Positions 20,787 to 27,849 of a stretch of 27,849 nt of DNA are shown one piece after another. Position 1 is the stretch's first letter. Every line of letters starts with the position of its first letter. The position numbers and the translations under genes were made by a program. The stretch comes from Deltaproteobacteria bacterium (GTDB taxonomy: Bacteria; Desulfobacterota; DSM-4660; Desulfatiglandales; Desulfatiglandaceae), in contig QMLZ01000013.1 of NCBI GenBank assembly GCA_003646995.1, positions 1 to 27,849 on the forward strand, read 5' to 3'. The notes below the pieces were generated by a model. It made no database searches, was not told the origin of the DNA, and was given only the letters and a program-made list of their open reading frames with translations.

Positions 20787-21648
20787 AAGATTGGGCGCTG
20801 CGTATGAGCTTTCCAACCCTGTCTTGCGAAAAAAACTTGCTGATCAAGGAGCGGTGACCCATCCAAAGGGCAATAAGGCCCTTTTCTGCGGCATCGGCTA
20901 TGAATTTGTCCAGCATAGATACGTCCACAACCGAGACCCATGCCTTAATCTTTTGGGCGGAATAGTATTGCAAAATCTCCTTCATTTTTTGATCTACTTC
21001 TTCTTTTAAGTGTTCAGACTCTGTAAGACCCACGAGGGCGAGATCGGTTTGATGGAGTGTGACCATCTGGTTGATTAACTCAAGGGACTCTTGGCTCACA
21101 CTATCATGATCAAGGCAGCAGACGATCATGTTTGGTTTCTTTTCTTCTTTTATGACAAGCACGGAACAGGGAGCGGCTTTTACTATTTTTTCAGGAGCAT
21201 TTCGGTCCTGCTCCCAGGCACAATGTTGGCCTTTACTACATCCCAGCACAATCAAGTCGCTCTCCTCTTCCATAGCTTCTTCTAGCACCTGTTTAGCAAG
21301 GGGGCCGAACCTGACGCGTACCCGGAGCTCTTTCATACCTTTGCACACGCACATCTCTTCAAAAAGGCCTTTTCCCCTGTCTACCAGTTCATACTCCCAG
21401 CGTTTTTTTGCATATGGAGAAATGGATTCATCCTTGAAATAGCCCAGGAATTCTTCTCTGAATTCCTGTAATTTCCGGATAATGGACAACTTTTTTAGCC
21501 CTTCCAGGCTGGTTGAAGATGAGTTAAATTTTTTTGATTCCACTCCCAGTAAAGTAACATCTGCCCAAGTGTTCATAGCAAGCTTAGCCACCTCATGTAC
21601 AACGTATTCGCTGTAAGGATTGGTATCTAGTGCAACTAAAATTCTCAT
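20767..21648 (-). CDS. tandem universal stress protein (two UspA domains)
   Basis: The 293 residues form two UspA-like halves. The first (1 to about 165) starts MRILVALDTNPYSEYVVHEV and holds LIVLGCSKGQHC plus a PCSVLVI end strand. The second (about 172-293) starts NMIVCCLDHDSVSQ and ends SSVLILR. In the ATP-binding UspA subclass the loop reads G-x2-G-x9-G-S/T; the first half here (GCSKG...APEK) and the second (GHRSLISKFF) keep only part of it, so ATP binding is doubtful. The protein may bind AMP or act as a scaffold. A strong ribosome site (AGGAGGACATA) precedes the ATG. It is the last gene of the minus-strand cluster. Confidence 0.88.
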   Translation of the reverse strand: MRILVALDTNPYSEYVVHEVAKLAMNTWADVTLLGVESKKFNSSSTSLEGLKKLSIIRKLQEFREEFLGYFKDESISPYAKKRWEYELVDRGKGLFEEMCVCKGMKELRVRVRFGPLAKQVLEEAMEEESDLIVLGCSKGQHCAWEQDRNAPEKIVKAAPCSVLVIKEEKKPNMIVCCLDHDSVSQESLELINQMVTLHQTDLALVGLTESEHLKEEVDQKMKEILQYYSAQKIKAWVSVVDVSMLDKFIADAAEKGLIALWMGHRSLISKFFSQDRVGKLIRSAQSSVLILR

Positions 21649-21751
21649 TATGTCCTCCTGTCATCTAACTCCTTGCACCGCTGTTTCATCGCCCATGCCC
21701 TCCTGTGCCATACTTGCTGCTTAGGCTATCTACTGGTTGATTTAGAAGGGA

Positions 21752-22558
21752 TCAGCACAGAAAAATGGGACTGGGCGCATGGGCCAAAATGGTGTAAATT
21801 GGGTTTTTTCTGTCCAAGCCATCCCTGATCGCGCAGGCGACTAAGCCGTATTTACTAAGGTAGTCGGCTATTTCCTTTGGGCGCCCGGAAACGGTTTCTG
21901 CTTGCTGGGGTTTCCAGTTTAATTTCTGGAGAGTGTCAATAACTTTCCTCGAATGTTTTTCATGGGGATCCAGATGATCTATACTGATTCCGCCTTTGCC
22001 TTTTTCAGGCACACAATGGACCACGTCTAACACTAGGTTAGATTCTTTAAAGATGCTGCAGAACTGTTCAACAAGAACAGACGGGTCCATATCCTTATGG
22101 GTGAGAAGAGCTACTTTGCTCACTCCAACGAGATTTTTCACCACTATAATGGGACATGGCATGTTCTGGTAAAGCCTTGAGCTGACCAGTTTCCTGAAAT
22201 CTCCTTCATCAAATGAAGCCAGCATGCCTTCCATGAAAAGATCATATGAGCCGGTCTGGAGTTCTTTCAGTATTTCGCTTTCCCGTTCCCCTACCACCAC
22301 GCGGGGAGCCGCAAGGGCAGGACAGTAAGGTTTTTCCGTTCTTATAAGCAAACTGATCTCTTCTTCGGCCCTATCGGCTAGGGCATGTTCCCAAGTATGA
22401 CGTACCCATCCAGTGCCAAAAAGATTACCTTTTTGTTCGGGTTCTTTGACATGGATTGGTTGGAGAGCTATCTCCATGAATTGAGCCAGCTGCCCGGCAT
22501 ATCTAATCGCGATACTGGAGGCAAGATCAGAATTGACTGAAATGAGGATATTTATCAT
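21752..22558 (-). CDS. divergent tandem universal stress protein
   Basis: The start is placed at ATG 22558 (MINILISVNSDLASSIAIRY), giving 268 residues; upstream residues to 22612 look like read-through of the gap and overlap the receiver gene. The first half has a UspA pattern (LISVNSD..., ELQTGSYDLFMEG, CPIIVVK). The second half begins VSKVALLTHKDMD and ends SPIFLC, shorter than the first. The nucleotide-binding loop motif is missing in both halves, so this is a degenerate or non-nucleotide-binding member. It follows the receiver gene by 13 bases and was probably duplicated from a common ancestor with the protein at 20767. Confidence 0.78.
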   Translation of the reverse strand: MINILISVNSDLASSIAIRYAGQLAQFMEIALQPIHVKEPEQKGNLFGTGWVRHTWEHALADRAEEEISLLIRTEKPYCPALAAPRVVVGERESEILKELQTGSYDLFMEGMLASFDEGDFRKLVSSRLYQNMPCPIIVVKNLVGVSKVALLTHKDMDPSVLVEQFCSIFKESNLVLDVVHCVPEKGKGGISIDHLDPHEKHSRKVIDTLQKLNWKPQQAETVSGRPKEIADYLSKYGLVACAIRDGLDRKNPIYTILAHAPSPIFLC

Positions 22559-22571
22559 GGTTCGTACCTGC

Positions 22572-22964
22572 CTAAGATGTAATACCTTTGATTTTCCTTT
22601 CCGCTCTTTCAACGGCGTCCTGGATTTCCCCTAGCTTAAAGGGCTTAGCCAGGAAATCGAATACCCCTCTTTGAAAAGATTCCTTTGCTGTTTCCATGGT
22701 AGCGAATCCTGTGATCACAATGACCTCAGTTGTGGGAGACCTTTTCTTTACTTCTGTCAGAAATGCCATCCCATCAAGGCCTTCCATCTTTAAGTCCGTG
22801 ATCACAATATCAAAAGTGCGCTCGGTGATACGTTTGAAGGCATCCGAACTTCGAAAGAAGATTTCGACCTCGTATCCCTTTTTTTCCAGAGCTGACTTGA
22901 GGCGTTTGCACACAATAGGTTCATCATCCAGGATCAAAATGCTCGTTGTTTTGTGTCCTTCCAT
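22572..22964 (-). CDS. stand-alone response-regulator receiver protein (NtrC-type receiver)
   Basis: A single-domain receiver of 130 residues. Acidic pair in ILILDDEP, phospho-acceptor Asp in VITDLKMEGLDG (residue 57), Thr85 in VIVITGFATME and Lys107 in FLAKPFKLGEI. The pattern, including GFATMETAKE, resembles receivers of NtrC-family activators but the AAA+ and DNA-binding domains are absent. The ATG at 22964 has AGGAG 7 bases upstream; a GTG one codon earlier is possible. It lies between the PEP-synthase-like gene and a stress-protein gene. No kinase is encoded in the window. Confidence 0.9.
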   Translation of the reverse strand: MEGHKTTSILILDDEPIVCKRLKSALEKKGYEVEIFFRSSDAFKRITERTFDIVITDLKMEGLDGMAFLTEVKKRSPTTEVIVITGFATMETAKESFQRGVFDFLAKPFKLGEIQDAVERAERKIKGITS

Positions 22965-22988
22965 CACCCTTCTCCTGCTTTTCCGATT

Positions 22989-25571
22989 TTAGTGGACCGT
23001 GGCAGCACCGACATTTAGAGTCTGGAATGCCTCAATGAATTTGTTAACTTGATTATCATTGACCATTTGGACATCCAATTGCCTGGTGAAGGCTACCAAT
23101 ACTCCTATAACCCTTAATTTCTCCTTCATCTCTTCCATGTCAAGTTTCTTGACCCTTCCCACTACCAGGTCTCCTCGGAGGTCAACCCTGAAATCGTTCA
23201 TTGTCAAAATCTCTCCAACTAGCTTTGCCCTTCTGGATCGCCTGGACAGCTCAGTGACGCCACCGAGAAACCTGAAATATGCATAATTGTCATTTATATT
23301 GTCACTCACGTAGGCATCTATCATATTGAAATGGTAGCCGAGTCGCAAACTAATGTTTACATAATTAAGTGACAAGACCGCAAGATTCTGCCCCACGTAC
23401 TTGGGAGTAGCCAGTGAAGAAGAAAAGGTCCGGGTGAGGCTGGACATGAAACTGCCAAAATCTACCGACATGGGCTCGGTGCTCCATGCACCTGGACAAA
23501 GCAGTCCCTTCACAAAGGCTGCCATTGGGATGGACCGGATTTCCTCGATATGAACCTTCCTAGACACATGCCCAACACTCAGCCCATCACCCATATCAAT
23601 CAAAACCAGATCTAGAGGCACTGGTAGGTCCAGGTGTAAGGGCGGGGTATGGGAATTCCGAGTGCCATAGTAGCTCAACTCGATAATTTCTTCAACTGCT
23701 TTTTCGTGGACAAATCTTGTTATGTCATGAAAAGTCTTGCAGTACCGAGGCCTGAACTTCTTGTCCAAGGGGTCCAGGAGATTGAGAGGGGAGATTTTCT
23801 TTAATACCCGCCTGAGCAATCTGTATTCATATGTTTCCTCAAACGGCTCTTCATTGAATTCATAGTAGCACAACTCCTTCACCTTGCCCTCGTAAACTAC
23901 ATTTTCCTCGGCATCCACGGTTACTTCTTGTCCCTGTTTCAGAACCTTTGTTGCGATGCCTGTGTTTACAATAGTTGGAACACGAAATTCACGAGCTATG
24001 GTGGCCATGTGGCCGGTGTGGGACCCTATATCTGTTAAGACTGCAGCGGCCTTTCTTATCACCTTGGCAAATCTGGGAGAGGTGTTTCGGGCAACCAGTA
24101 CCGCACCTTCTGGAAACCGCTCTAAGTCTTCATCGCTTTTTACTAAGAAAACCTTGCCGATTCCTACCCCTTTCTGAGCGATGTCTCCTCTACCTGAGAA
24201 GATTGTATGGGCCTTTCTAAGGGCCGAAGGGATGTCACAAACGAGCTTTGCTCCCTGAGACCGGATATACAGTTGCCTTGCCTGCAGTATGTATAGTTGG
24301 CCCGAATGATCGTATGCAAATTCAATATCTTGGGGTTTCTTGAAATACCTCTCGATCATGACGGCATGCTCGGCAAGCTCAGATAACTGGTCATTGGTCA
24401 GAGACGCCTTCGTCTGCAGTTCATCCGGCACTGGTACGATTTCAGTCCCTCCCTCTGGTTTTACCACCATTTGCTTGGTCTTTCGGACAACCTTCAGGCC
24501 CCTGACCTCGTGAGGAGGTTCGCGCGATATCTTGAATTGATCAGGCGTCACATCTCCCGAGACAATAGGCGCCCCAAGGCCCCAGCTGGCTGAGACAACC
24601 ATTGCTTCTTTCTGCGGGTCTTGTGGGTCAAGGGTATACAAGACCCCACTTACAGCAGCATCCACCATGACCTGACAGGCCACGGCCATTACAACCTCTT
24701 TTTCGCTGTAGCCTTTCTCTCGCCTGTATTCCATGGCACTGGGAGAGTATGCGCTGGCAAGCACCTCCTTGTAAGCCTCGGCCAGATTCTCAGCCGGCTC
24801 ATTCAATAGGCTTAGAAATTGACCTGCAAAAGTGTTTTCCGTGTCTTCTCCCCAAGCACTGCTGCGTATGGCCAGATACACGGCCTTGCCAGGCTCTTGT
24901 TCTGATAAAATCTCAATTGCCTTTTTCAATTGCTTTTTGAGCTTGGGAGGTATGGTCCCGCCTCTTATCAATTCCTGGATCTTTTTTGAGGCCTCAGTGG
25001 TCCCGATTTCGCTGCGGGTCCACGCCTCGGCTATCTGGCTGATCTCCTCCCAAAGTCCGTTGTAGTCCATGTAGGCTTTGAAGGCCCTCGTGGTAATGGC
25101 GAAACCCTCTGGTGTTCGAACCCGGAGAAAATTCTTTATTTCGGCCAGATTTGCGTTCTTGGCCCCGACTACATCAGAGAAGTCCCGGCTGACGAGACTG
25201 TAGGGCATGGTTAGGTCGCTCTCGGGTATGACTATCCTGCCCTCAAGTTCATCCTGAATTTCAGAACTGATCCTATTGAAGGCATCATACAGCGCGAGGT
25301 ACTTGTGAGGCGCTATGGCATCAAGGTTATAGATGAGTTTGTATACGTAGTCACTCATTTGCTCGCACGCAGTTCGAATGTACTGCTTGTCAAAGATATA
25401 CTCCCCGCTGAGCTTGTCACCCATTTCTGCCATCAGGTCCAGGATCCTGTTGTTGAGCTCCAGAATGGTTTGGAATTTTGAGAAGATATCGACAAAAGAC
25501 AGGCCCTTTGTGCGCCTCCCCCCTATGATGGGATGCAATAGGGCTCTAGTCCATTGCCGAATAAGGTCCAT
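22989..25571 (-). CDS. PEP-synthase-like protein (PPDK N-terminal plus phosphohistidine domains) with a non-canonical C-terminus
   Basis: In 860 residues: an N-terminal helical region (1 to about 120) without a known match; an ATP-grasp PPDK/PpsA domain at about 125-435 (DVVGAKNANLAEI, RSSAWGEDTENTFAGQF at 236-252, GVLYTLDPQ, DIEFAYDHSGQLYILQARQ); and the swivelling phosphohistidine domain at about 465-560, with His521 in GSHTGHMATIAREFRVPTIV. The last ~270 residues, however, do not look like the PEP/pyruvate TIM barrel. I see no GTNDLxQ motif and no terminal catalytic cysteine motif. ATP-dependent histidine phosphorylation is plausible, but the acceptor is unknown. The domain order differs from rifampin phosphotransferase, where the His domain is last. 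It sits in a stress/receiver gene cluster. Confidence 0.82.
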   Translation of the reverse strand: MDLIRQWTRALLHPIIGGRRTKGLSFVDIFSKFQTILELNNRILDLMAEMGDKLSGEYIFDKQYIRTACEQMSDYVYKLIYNLDAIAPHKYLALYDAFNRISSEIQDELEGRIVIPESDLTMPYSLVSRDFSDVVGAKNANLAEIKNFLRVRTPEGFAITTRAFKAYMDYNGLWEEISQIAEAWTRSEIGTTEASKKIQELIRGGTIPPKLKKQLKKAIEILSEQEPGKAVYLAIRSSAWGEDTENTFAGQFLSLLNEPAENLAEAYKEVLASAYSPSAMEYRREKGYSEKEVVMAVACQVMVDAAVSGVLYTLDPQDPQKEAMVVSASWGLGAPIVSGDVTPDQFKISREPPHEVRGLKVVRKTKQMVVKPEGGTEIVPVPDELQTKASLTNDQLSELAEHAVMIERYFKKPQDIEFAYDHSGQLYILQARQLYIRSQGAKLVCDIPSALRKAHTIFSGRGDIAQKGVGIGKVFLVKSDEDLERFPEGAVLVARNTSPRFAKVIRKAAAVLTDIGSHTGHMATIAREFRVPTIVNTGIATKVLKQGQEVTVDAEENVVYEGKVKELCYYEFNEEPFEETYEYRLLRRVLKKISPLNLLDPLDKKFRPRYCKTFHDITRFVHEKAVEEIIELSYYGTRNSHTPPLHLDLPVPLDLVLIDMGDGLSVGHVSRKVHIEEIRSIPMAAFVKGLLCPGAWSTEPMSVDFGSFMSSLTRTFSSSLATPKYVGQNLAVLSLNYVNISLRLGYHFNMIDAYVSDNINDNYAYFRFLGGVTELSRRSRRAKLVGEILTMNDFRVDLRGDLVVGRVKKLDMEEMKEKLRVIGVLVAFTRQLDVQMVNDNQVNKFIEAFQTLNVGAATVH

Positions 25572-25583
25572 AGATGACTCTCT

Positions 25584-26357
25584 TTAGTGGCCCCCCTTGC
25601 CTCCCTTGAAGATTACGCCCATAATGAGTCCGGCAATTATCGCAATAATAGTGGCCAAGATCCCATAGGTGGTACTATGCTGGTAGGCCAACGAGGCTAC
25701 CAAGTTGGGAAGGCCTTTTTCTTCTGCCTTTAATACTTCTTTTACCGAGGCTACGATCTTTCCTGAATTTATGGCTGCCAAATGAACTTCATAGCTCCCC
25801 GGCACAAGTTTCGAAGGCAAGGTGGCAGTACAAGTAAACGGTTTCATTCCTTTTGAGGGCTTATCATATTTTAGCGCACCTTTGGTGATAGAATAAAGCC
25901 CTTCTTTGGTCTTAAGTTTTAAGAATTCCTTAAAAAGAAAATCCTTGTCCTCAGATTCCGGTGTAATGGCGATTTCCTTTTTTAGGGCCTCGAGGCCTAC
26001 TGGAAGGCCTTTGGTGTTGGCATCAAGTGCGGTGAAGATAAGATATAGATTTGGAACATTATGAAAGACCACGGTACCGATATTCATCCACAACAGGCCC
26101 AGTGCTTTACCTTTTTTCTTAAATTCCGTATCCTTCCTATGACCTGTGATATAAACCACCGCCTCGGAGTCCTCTGGCACCTGACCTGTAACCTTGACAA
26201 TGGCCCCGTTGTAAGTCGCCCCAATTATGATAACGTTGGGCTCGAGCTTTAGGCTCATCTGATCAGCAAGGGCGACTCCACTGTTGCCCGCAAAGATCAT
26301 AGGCCCTGCATACAATATAAGAATTGTGATCACTATTTTTGGGATAGAGCGCTTCAC
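25584..26357 (-). CDS. TIGR02186/PF09608-type membrane-anchored protein
   Basis: A 257-residue protein with an N-terminal signal or anchor (hydrophobic about 8-31), a beta-rich extracytoplasmic domain (LKLEPNVIIIGATYNGAIVKV..., GLYSITKGALKYDK, KLVPGSYEVHLAAINSG) and a C-terminal transmembrane helix (about 230-251) ending KGGKGGH. This matches my memory of the TIGR02186 family, which typically accompanies a TauE/SafE permease, as here. Its function is unknown; a periplasmic partner of the permease is a reasonable guess. The start is GTG with AAAGGAGGT 8 bases upstream, 1 base after the permease stop. Confidence 0.8.
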   Translation of the reverse strand: MKRSIPKIVITILILYAGPMIFAGNSGVALADQMSLKLEPNVIIIGATYNGAIVKVTGQVPEDSEAVVYITGHRKDTEFKKKGKALGLLWMNIGTVVFHNVPNLYLIFTALDANTKGLPVGLEALKKEIAITPESEDKDFLFKEFLKLKTKEGLYSITKGALKYDKPSKGMKPFTCTATLPSKLVPGSYEVHLAAINSGKIVASVKEVLKAEEKGLPNLVASLAYQHSTTYGILATIIAIIAGLIMGVIFKGGKGGH

Positions 26358-26358
26358 T

Positions 26359-27279
26359 TTAATGACCTCCTTTGTAGGCTAACATGATATGAGGTGTGAG
26401 CAAGAGACTCAAAAGCATCTTCACCATTACCAAGAGTACGATTGATGCAAGTAGTATCTTGAGCTGGTCGCCTTTCAGTTTCTTGCTGATCATCGCACCG
26501 AACTGGGCACCAAGCGTGGAACCCAAAAGGAGAATAAGCGCTAGGATGAAATCAACAGTATGGTTGGTATGGGCCTGCATTATGGTGACATTGACACAAG
26601 TGAAAAGAATCTGAAAGAGGCTTGTCCCCACAACCACGTGCATTGGCATTCTGAGGAGGTATACCATCACGGGAACCATAATGAAGCCTCCTCCTACCCC
26701 CATAATGGCGGCCAGAATCCCCACAAAGATCCCCAAGATGAGGGGCATGAGGATGGAAAGTTCTACCCCAGATTTCTCAAAATAGGTCTGCCAGGGTAGT
26801 TTCTTGACAAGCTTGGCATACTTTGACTCACCTTTGGAGGCGGTGTCTTTTGCCTCTTTTTTGCGTAAAGCTTGGAGGCTTTCAATGAACATGTAAATTC
26901 CAACGAATCCCAGCATCAGCACGTAAGTTATCTTGATTAGGAAATCGGCATTTCCAAGCTCCCTGAGGATCTTTATGATTTGAACGCCAAGGGTGCCACC
27001 TGCCACCCCTCCTATAAGTAATAGGATGCCCATCTTGAAATCCACGTTTCCAAGCCTATAATGGGCTAGGGTACCCGAGGTTGAGGCCCCCACGATTTGG
27101 TTAGAGTCGGAAGCGGCCGCGACAGTGGGAGGAATGCCAACCATTATGAGAAGCGGCGTCATTAAAAACCCACCTCCTACCCCGAATATCCCGGACAAGA
27201 GTCCAACAAAACCACCCATAGCAAATATGAGGAATACGTTAACGCTACTGCCTGCAATTGGAAGGTATAAGTGCCACAT
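26359..27279 (-). CDS. TauE/SafE-family anion permease
   Basis: A 306-residue membrane protein with about eight transmembrane helices. The two inverted half-repeats each carry the family signature: SGIFGVGGGFLMTPLL near 29-44 and AAIMGVGGGFIMVPVM near 194-209. A charged cytoplasmic loop (RKKEAKDTASKGESKYAKLVKKL) splits them. The family exports sulfite, sulfoacetate and related organic sulfonates or sulfur anions; the exact ion is not visible. Its ATG overlaps the stop of the preceding stress-protein gene (TAATG), so they are coupled. Confidence 0.88.
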   Translation of the reverse strand: MWHLYLPIAGSSVNVFLIFAMGGFVGLLSGIFGVGGGFLMTPLLIMVGIPPTVAAASDSNQIVGASTSGTLAHYRLGNVDFKMGILLLIGGVAGGTLGVQIIKILRELGNADFLIKITYVLMLGFVGIYMFIESLQALRKKEAKDTASKGESKYAKLVKKLPWQTYFEKSGVELSILMPLILGIFVGILAAIMGVGGGFIMVPVMVYLLRMPMHVVVGTSLFQILFTCVNVTIMQAHTNHTVDFILALILLLGSTLGAQFGAMISKKLKGDQLKILLASIVLLVMVKMLLSLLLTPHIMLAYKGGH

Positions 27280-27713
27280 TATCCGCTCCTTTTCTTAGTT
27301 ATTTTTATTCCTTTTTCATTGACGATCTCTATGCGACATTCCACTCGTCTCCTGATTTTCTCCGCCACATCAAAGAACTTGGTGCTTGATACTCCCTTGC
27401 TGGGCAAGGGTGCTCCCAACACCAAAAGGCTTATTCTGTTATCTTTTATAAACTTGACGACTTCCTCGTCATAAGCGCCGTAGGCAACATATAGGTCCAC
27501 CGAAATGCCCTCTGCACGGGCCTCTTCAATAAGGCCTTCCACCTCTTCTTTCAGATCTGAAAAAAGCTGTTTTTTTACGCCCTCCGCCCCGCTACCTTTT
27601 GAAACCATGAGTATATGGACCCTTGCATTAATTCTGCGGGCGAGATTAAGCCCGTGAACCGCTGTCCAGATAGAGGTCTTGCCGGGATCTAAGGCAACAA
27701 GAATTCTTTCCAT
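27279..27713 (-). CDS. universal stress protein, single domain
   Basis: A 144-residue UspA-fold protein: MERILVALDPGKTSIWTAVH at the start, a middle YVAYGAYDEEVVKFIKDNRISLLVLGA block, and RRVECRIEIVN closing the sheet. The nucleotide loop after LVLGA reads PLPSKGVSSTKFF, a poor fit to G-x2-G-x9-G-S/T. It is the first gene of the minus-strand cluster and overlaps the permease start. A strong ribosome site (AGGAGG) lies about 10 bases upstream of the ATG. Confidence 0.88.
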   Translation of the reverse strand: MERILVALDPGKTSIWTAVHGLNLARRINARVHILMVSKGSGAEGVKKQLFSDLKEEVEGLIEEARAEGISVDLYVAYGAYDEEVVKFIKDNRISLLVLGAPLPSKGVSSTKFFDVAEKIRRRVECRIEIVNEKGIKITKKRSG

Positions 27714-27742
27714 GGAAAATCAAACCTCCTCATGGGCCCTTT

Positions 27743-27758
27743 TGCAATCTGGATTCCA
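27743..27758 (-). promoter_or_regulatory. candidate sigma-54 promoter for the minus-strand stress cluster
   Basis: Read on the minus strand: TGGAATCCAGATTGCA. The GG and GC doublets are exactly 10 bases apart, and TGG...TTGCA fits the -24/-12 consensus TGGCACG-N4-TTGCA, with three mismatches in the less conserved bases. It would start transcription about 15-20 bases before the ribosome site. One match in a short stretch is not strong evidence. Confidence 0.35.
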
Positions 27759-27849
27759 TAACAAAGGGAAAGGCTTGAGCAAGGAAGAAAAACACGAGTA
27801 AATTATGGATTGAAAGGATTTAACTTCTTGAAATATAAAATAGTTTTAC

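Noticed and set aside
22989..25571. Rifampin phosphotransferase
   Set aside because: That enzyme has its phosphohistidine domain at the C-terminus; here it lies in the middle with about 300 residues after it.
1..27849. CRISPR arrays, insertion sequences, tRNA or rRNA genes
   Set aside because: I saw no regularly spaced direct repeats, transposase motifs, terminal inverted repeats or tRNA-like cloverleaf sequences on reading the window; small RNAs cannot be excluded by eye.

Overview
The window looks like chromosomal DNA of an anaerobic, probably Desulfobacterota-like (former Deltaproteobacteria) bacterium. Pointers are the dense iron-sulfur redox genes, a receiver-only response regulator with an unusual basic/aromatic tail, several universal stress proteins, and a TauE-type permease paired with a TIGR02186-type membrane protein. 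Frequent AGA/AGG arginine and ATA isoleucine codons are compatible with a thermophile. The species cannot be fixed from the sequence alone.

Bases 1-14394 (+ strand) hold most of a bacterial microcompartment (BMC) locus, running in from the left edge. Seven shell genes are interleaved with enzyme genes: two classical BMC-H, one permuted GrpU-type BMC-H with a GTCPQ motif, one BMC-P pentamer, one PduT-type BMC-T with a pore cysteine, and two CsoS1D-type stacked BMC-T. With them are PduS-type and EutJ-type proteins, a BMC-associated flavoprotein, and a PduP/EutE-type CoA-acylating aldehyde dehydrogenase. There is no diol dehydratase, ethanolamine lyase or glycyl-radical enzyme in the window. The only candidate signature enzyme is a multi-subunit flavin/iron-sulfur amine or amino-acid dehydrogenase (a [2Fe-2S] protein, an FAD/NAD subunit, a 2x[4Fe-4S] protein, a BFD protein and a DAO-type FAD subunit), next to the end of a GltB/MgsC-type FMN protein and a Rid-family protein. 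My reading is a compartment that makes an aldehyde by oxidising a C-N bond, converts it to an acyl-CoA, and passes electrons through Fe-S shell proteins. Two proteins of the locus begin, and one ends, with the same EutQ-like module of about 45 residues.

An RpiR/SIS regulator lies inside the locus (10680-11642). A complete DctPQM TRAP transporter for an organic acid or zwitterion follows (14559-17494), then a stand-alone receiver protein. Bases 17992-18479 carry no intact gene but contain a near-consensus sigma-70 promoter for the next block: a small membrane protein and a KtrB/KtrA potassium-uptake pair (18480-20752).

The right end (20767-27713) is a convergent minus-strand cluster: a universal stress protein, a TauE/SafE permease, a TIGR02186-type protein, an 860-residue PEP-synthase-like protein lacking the usual PEP-binding barrel, a receiver protein and two more stress proteins. 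It reads as a stress or energy-limitation module unrelated to the BMC.
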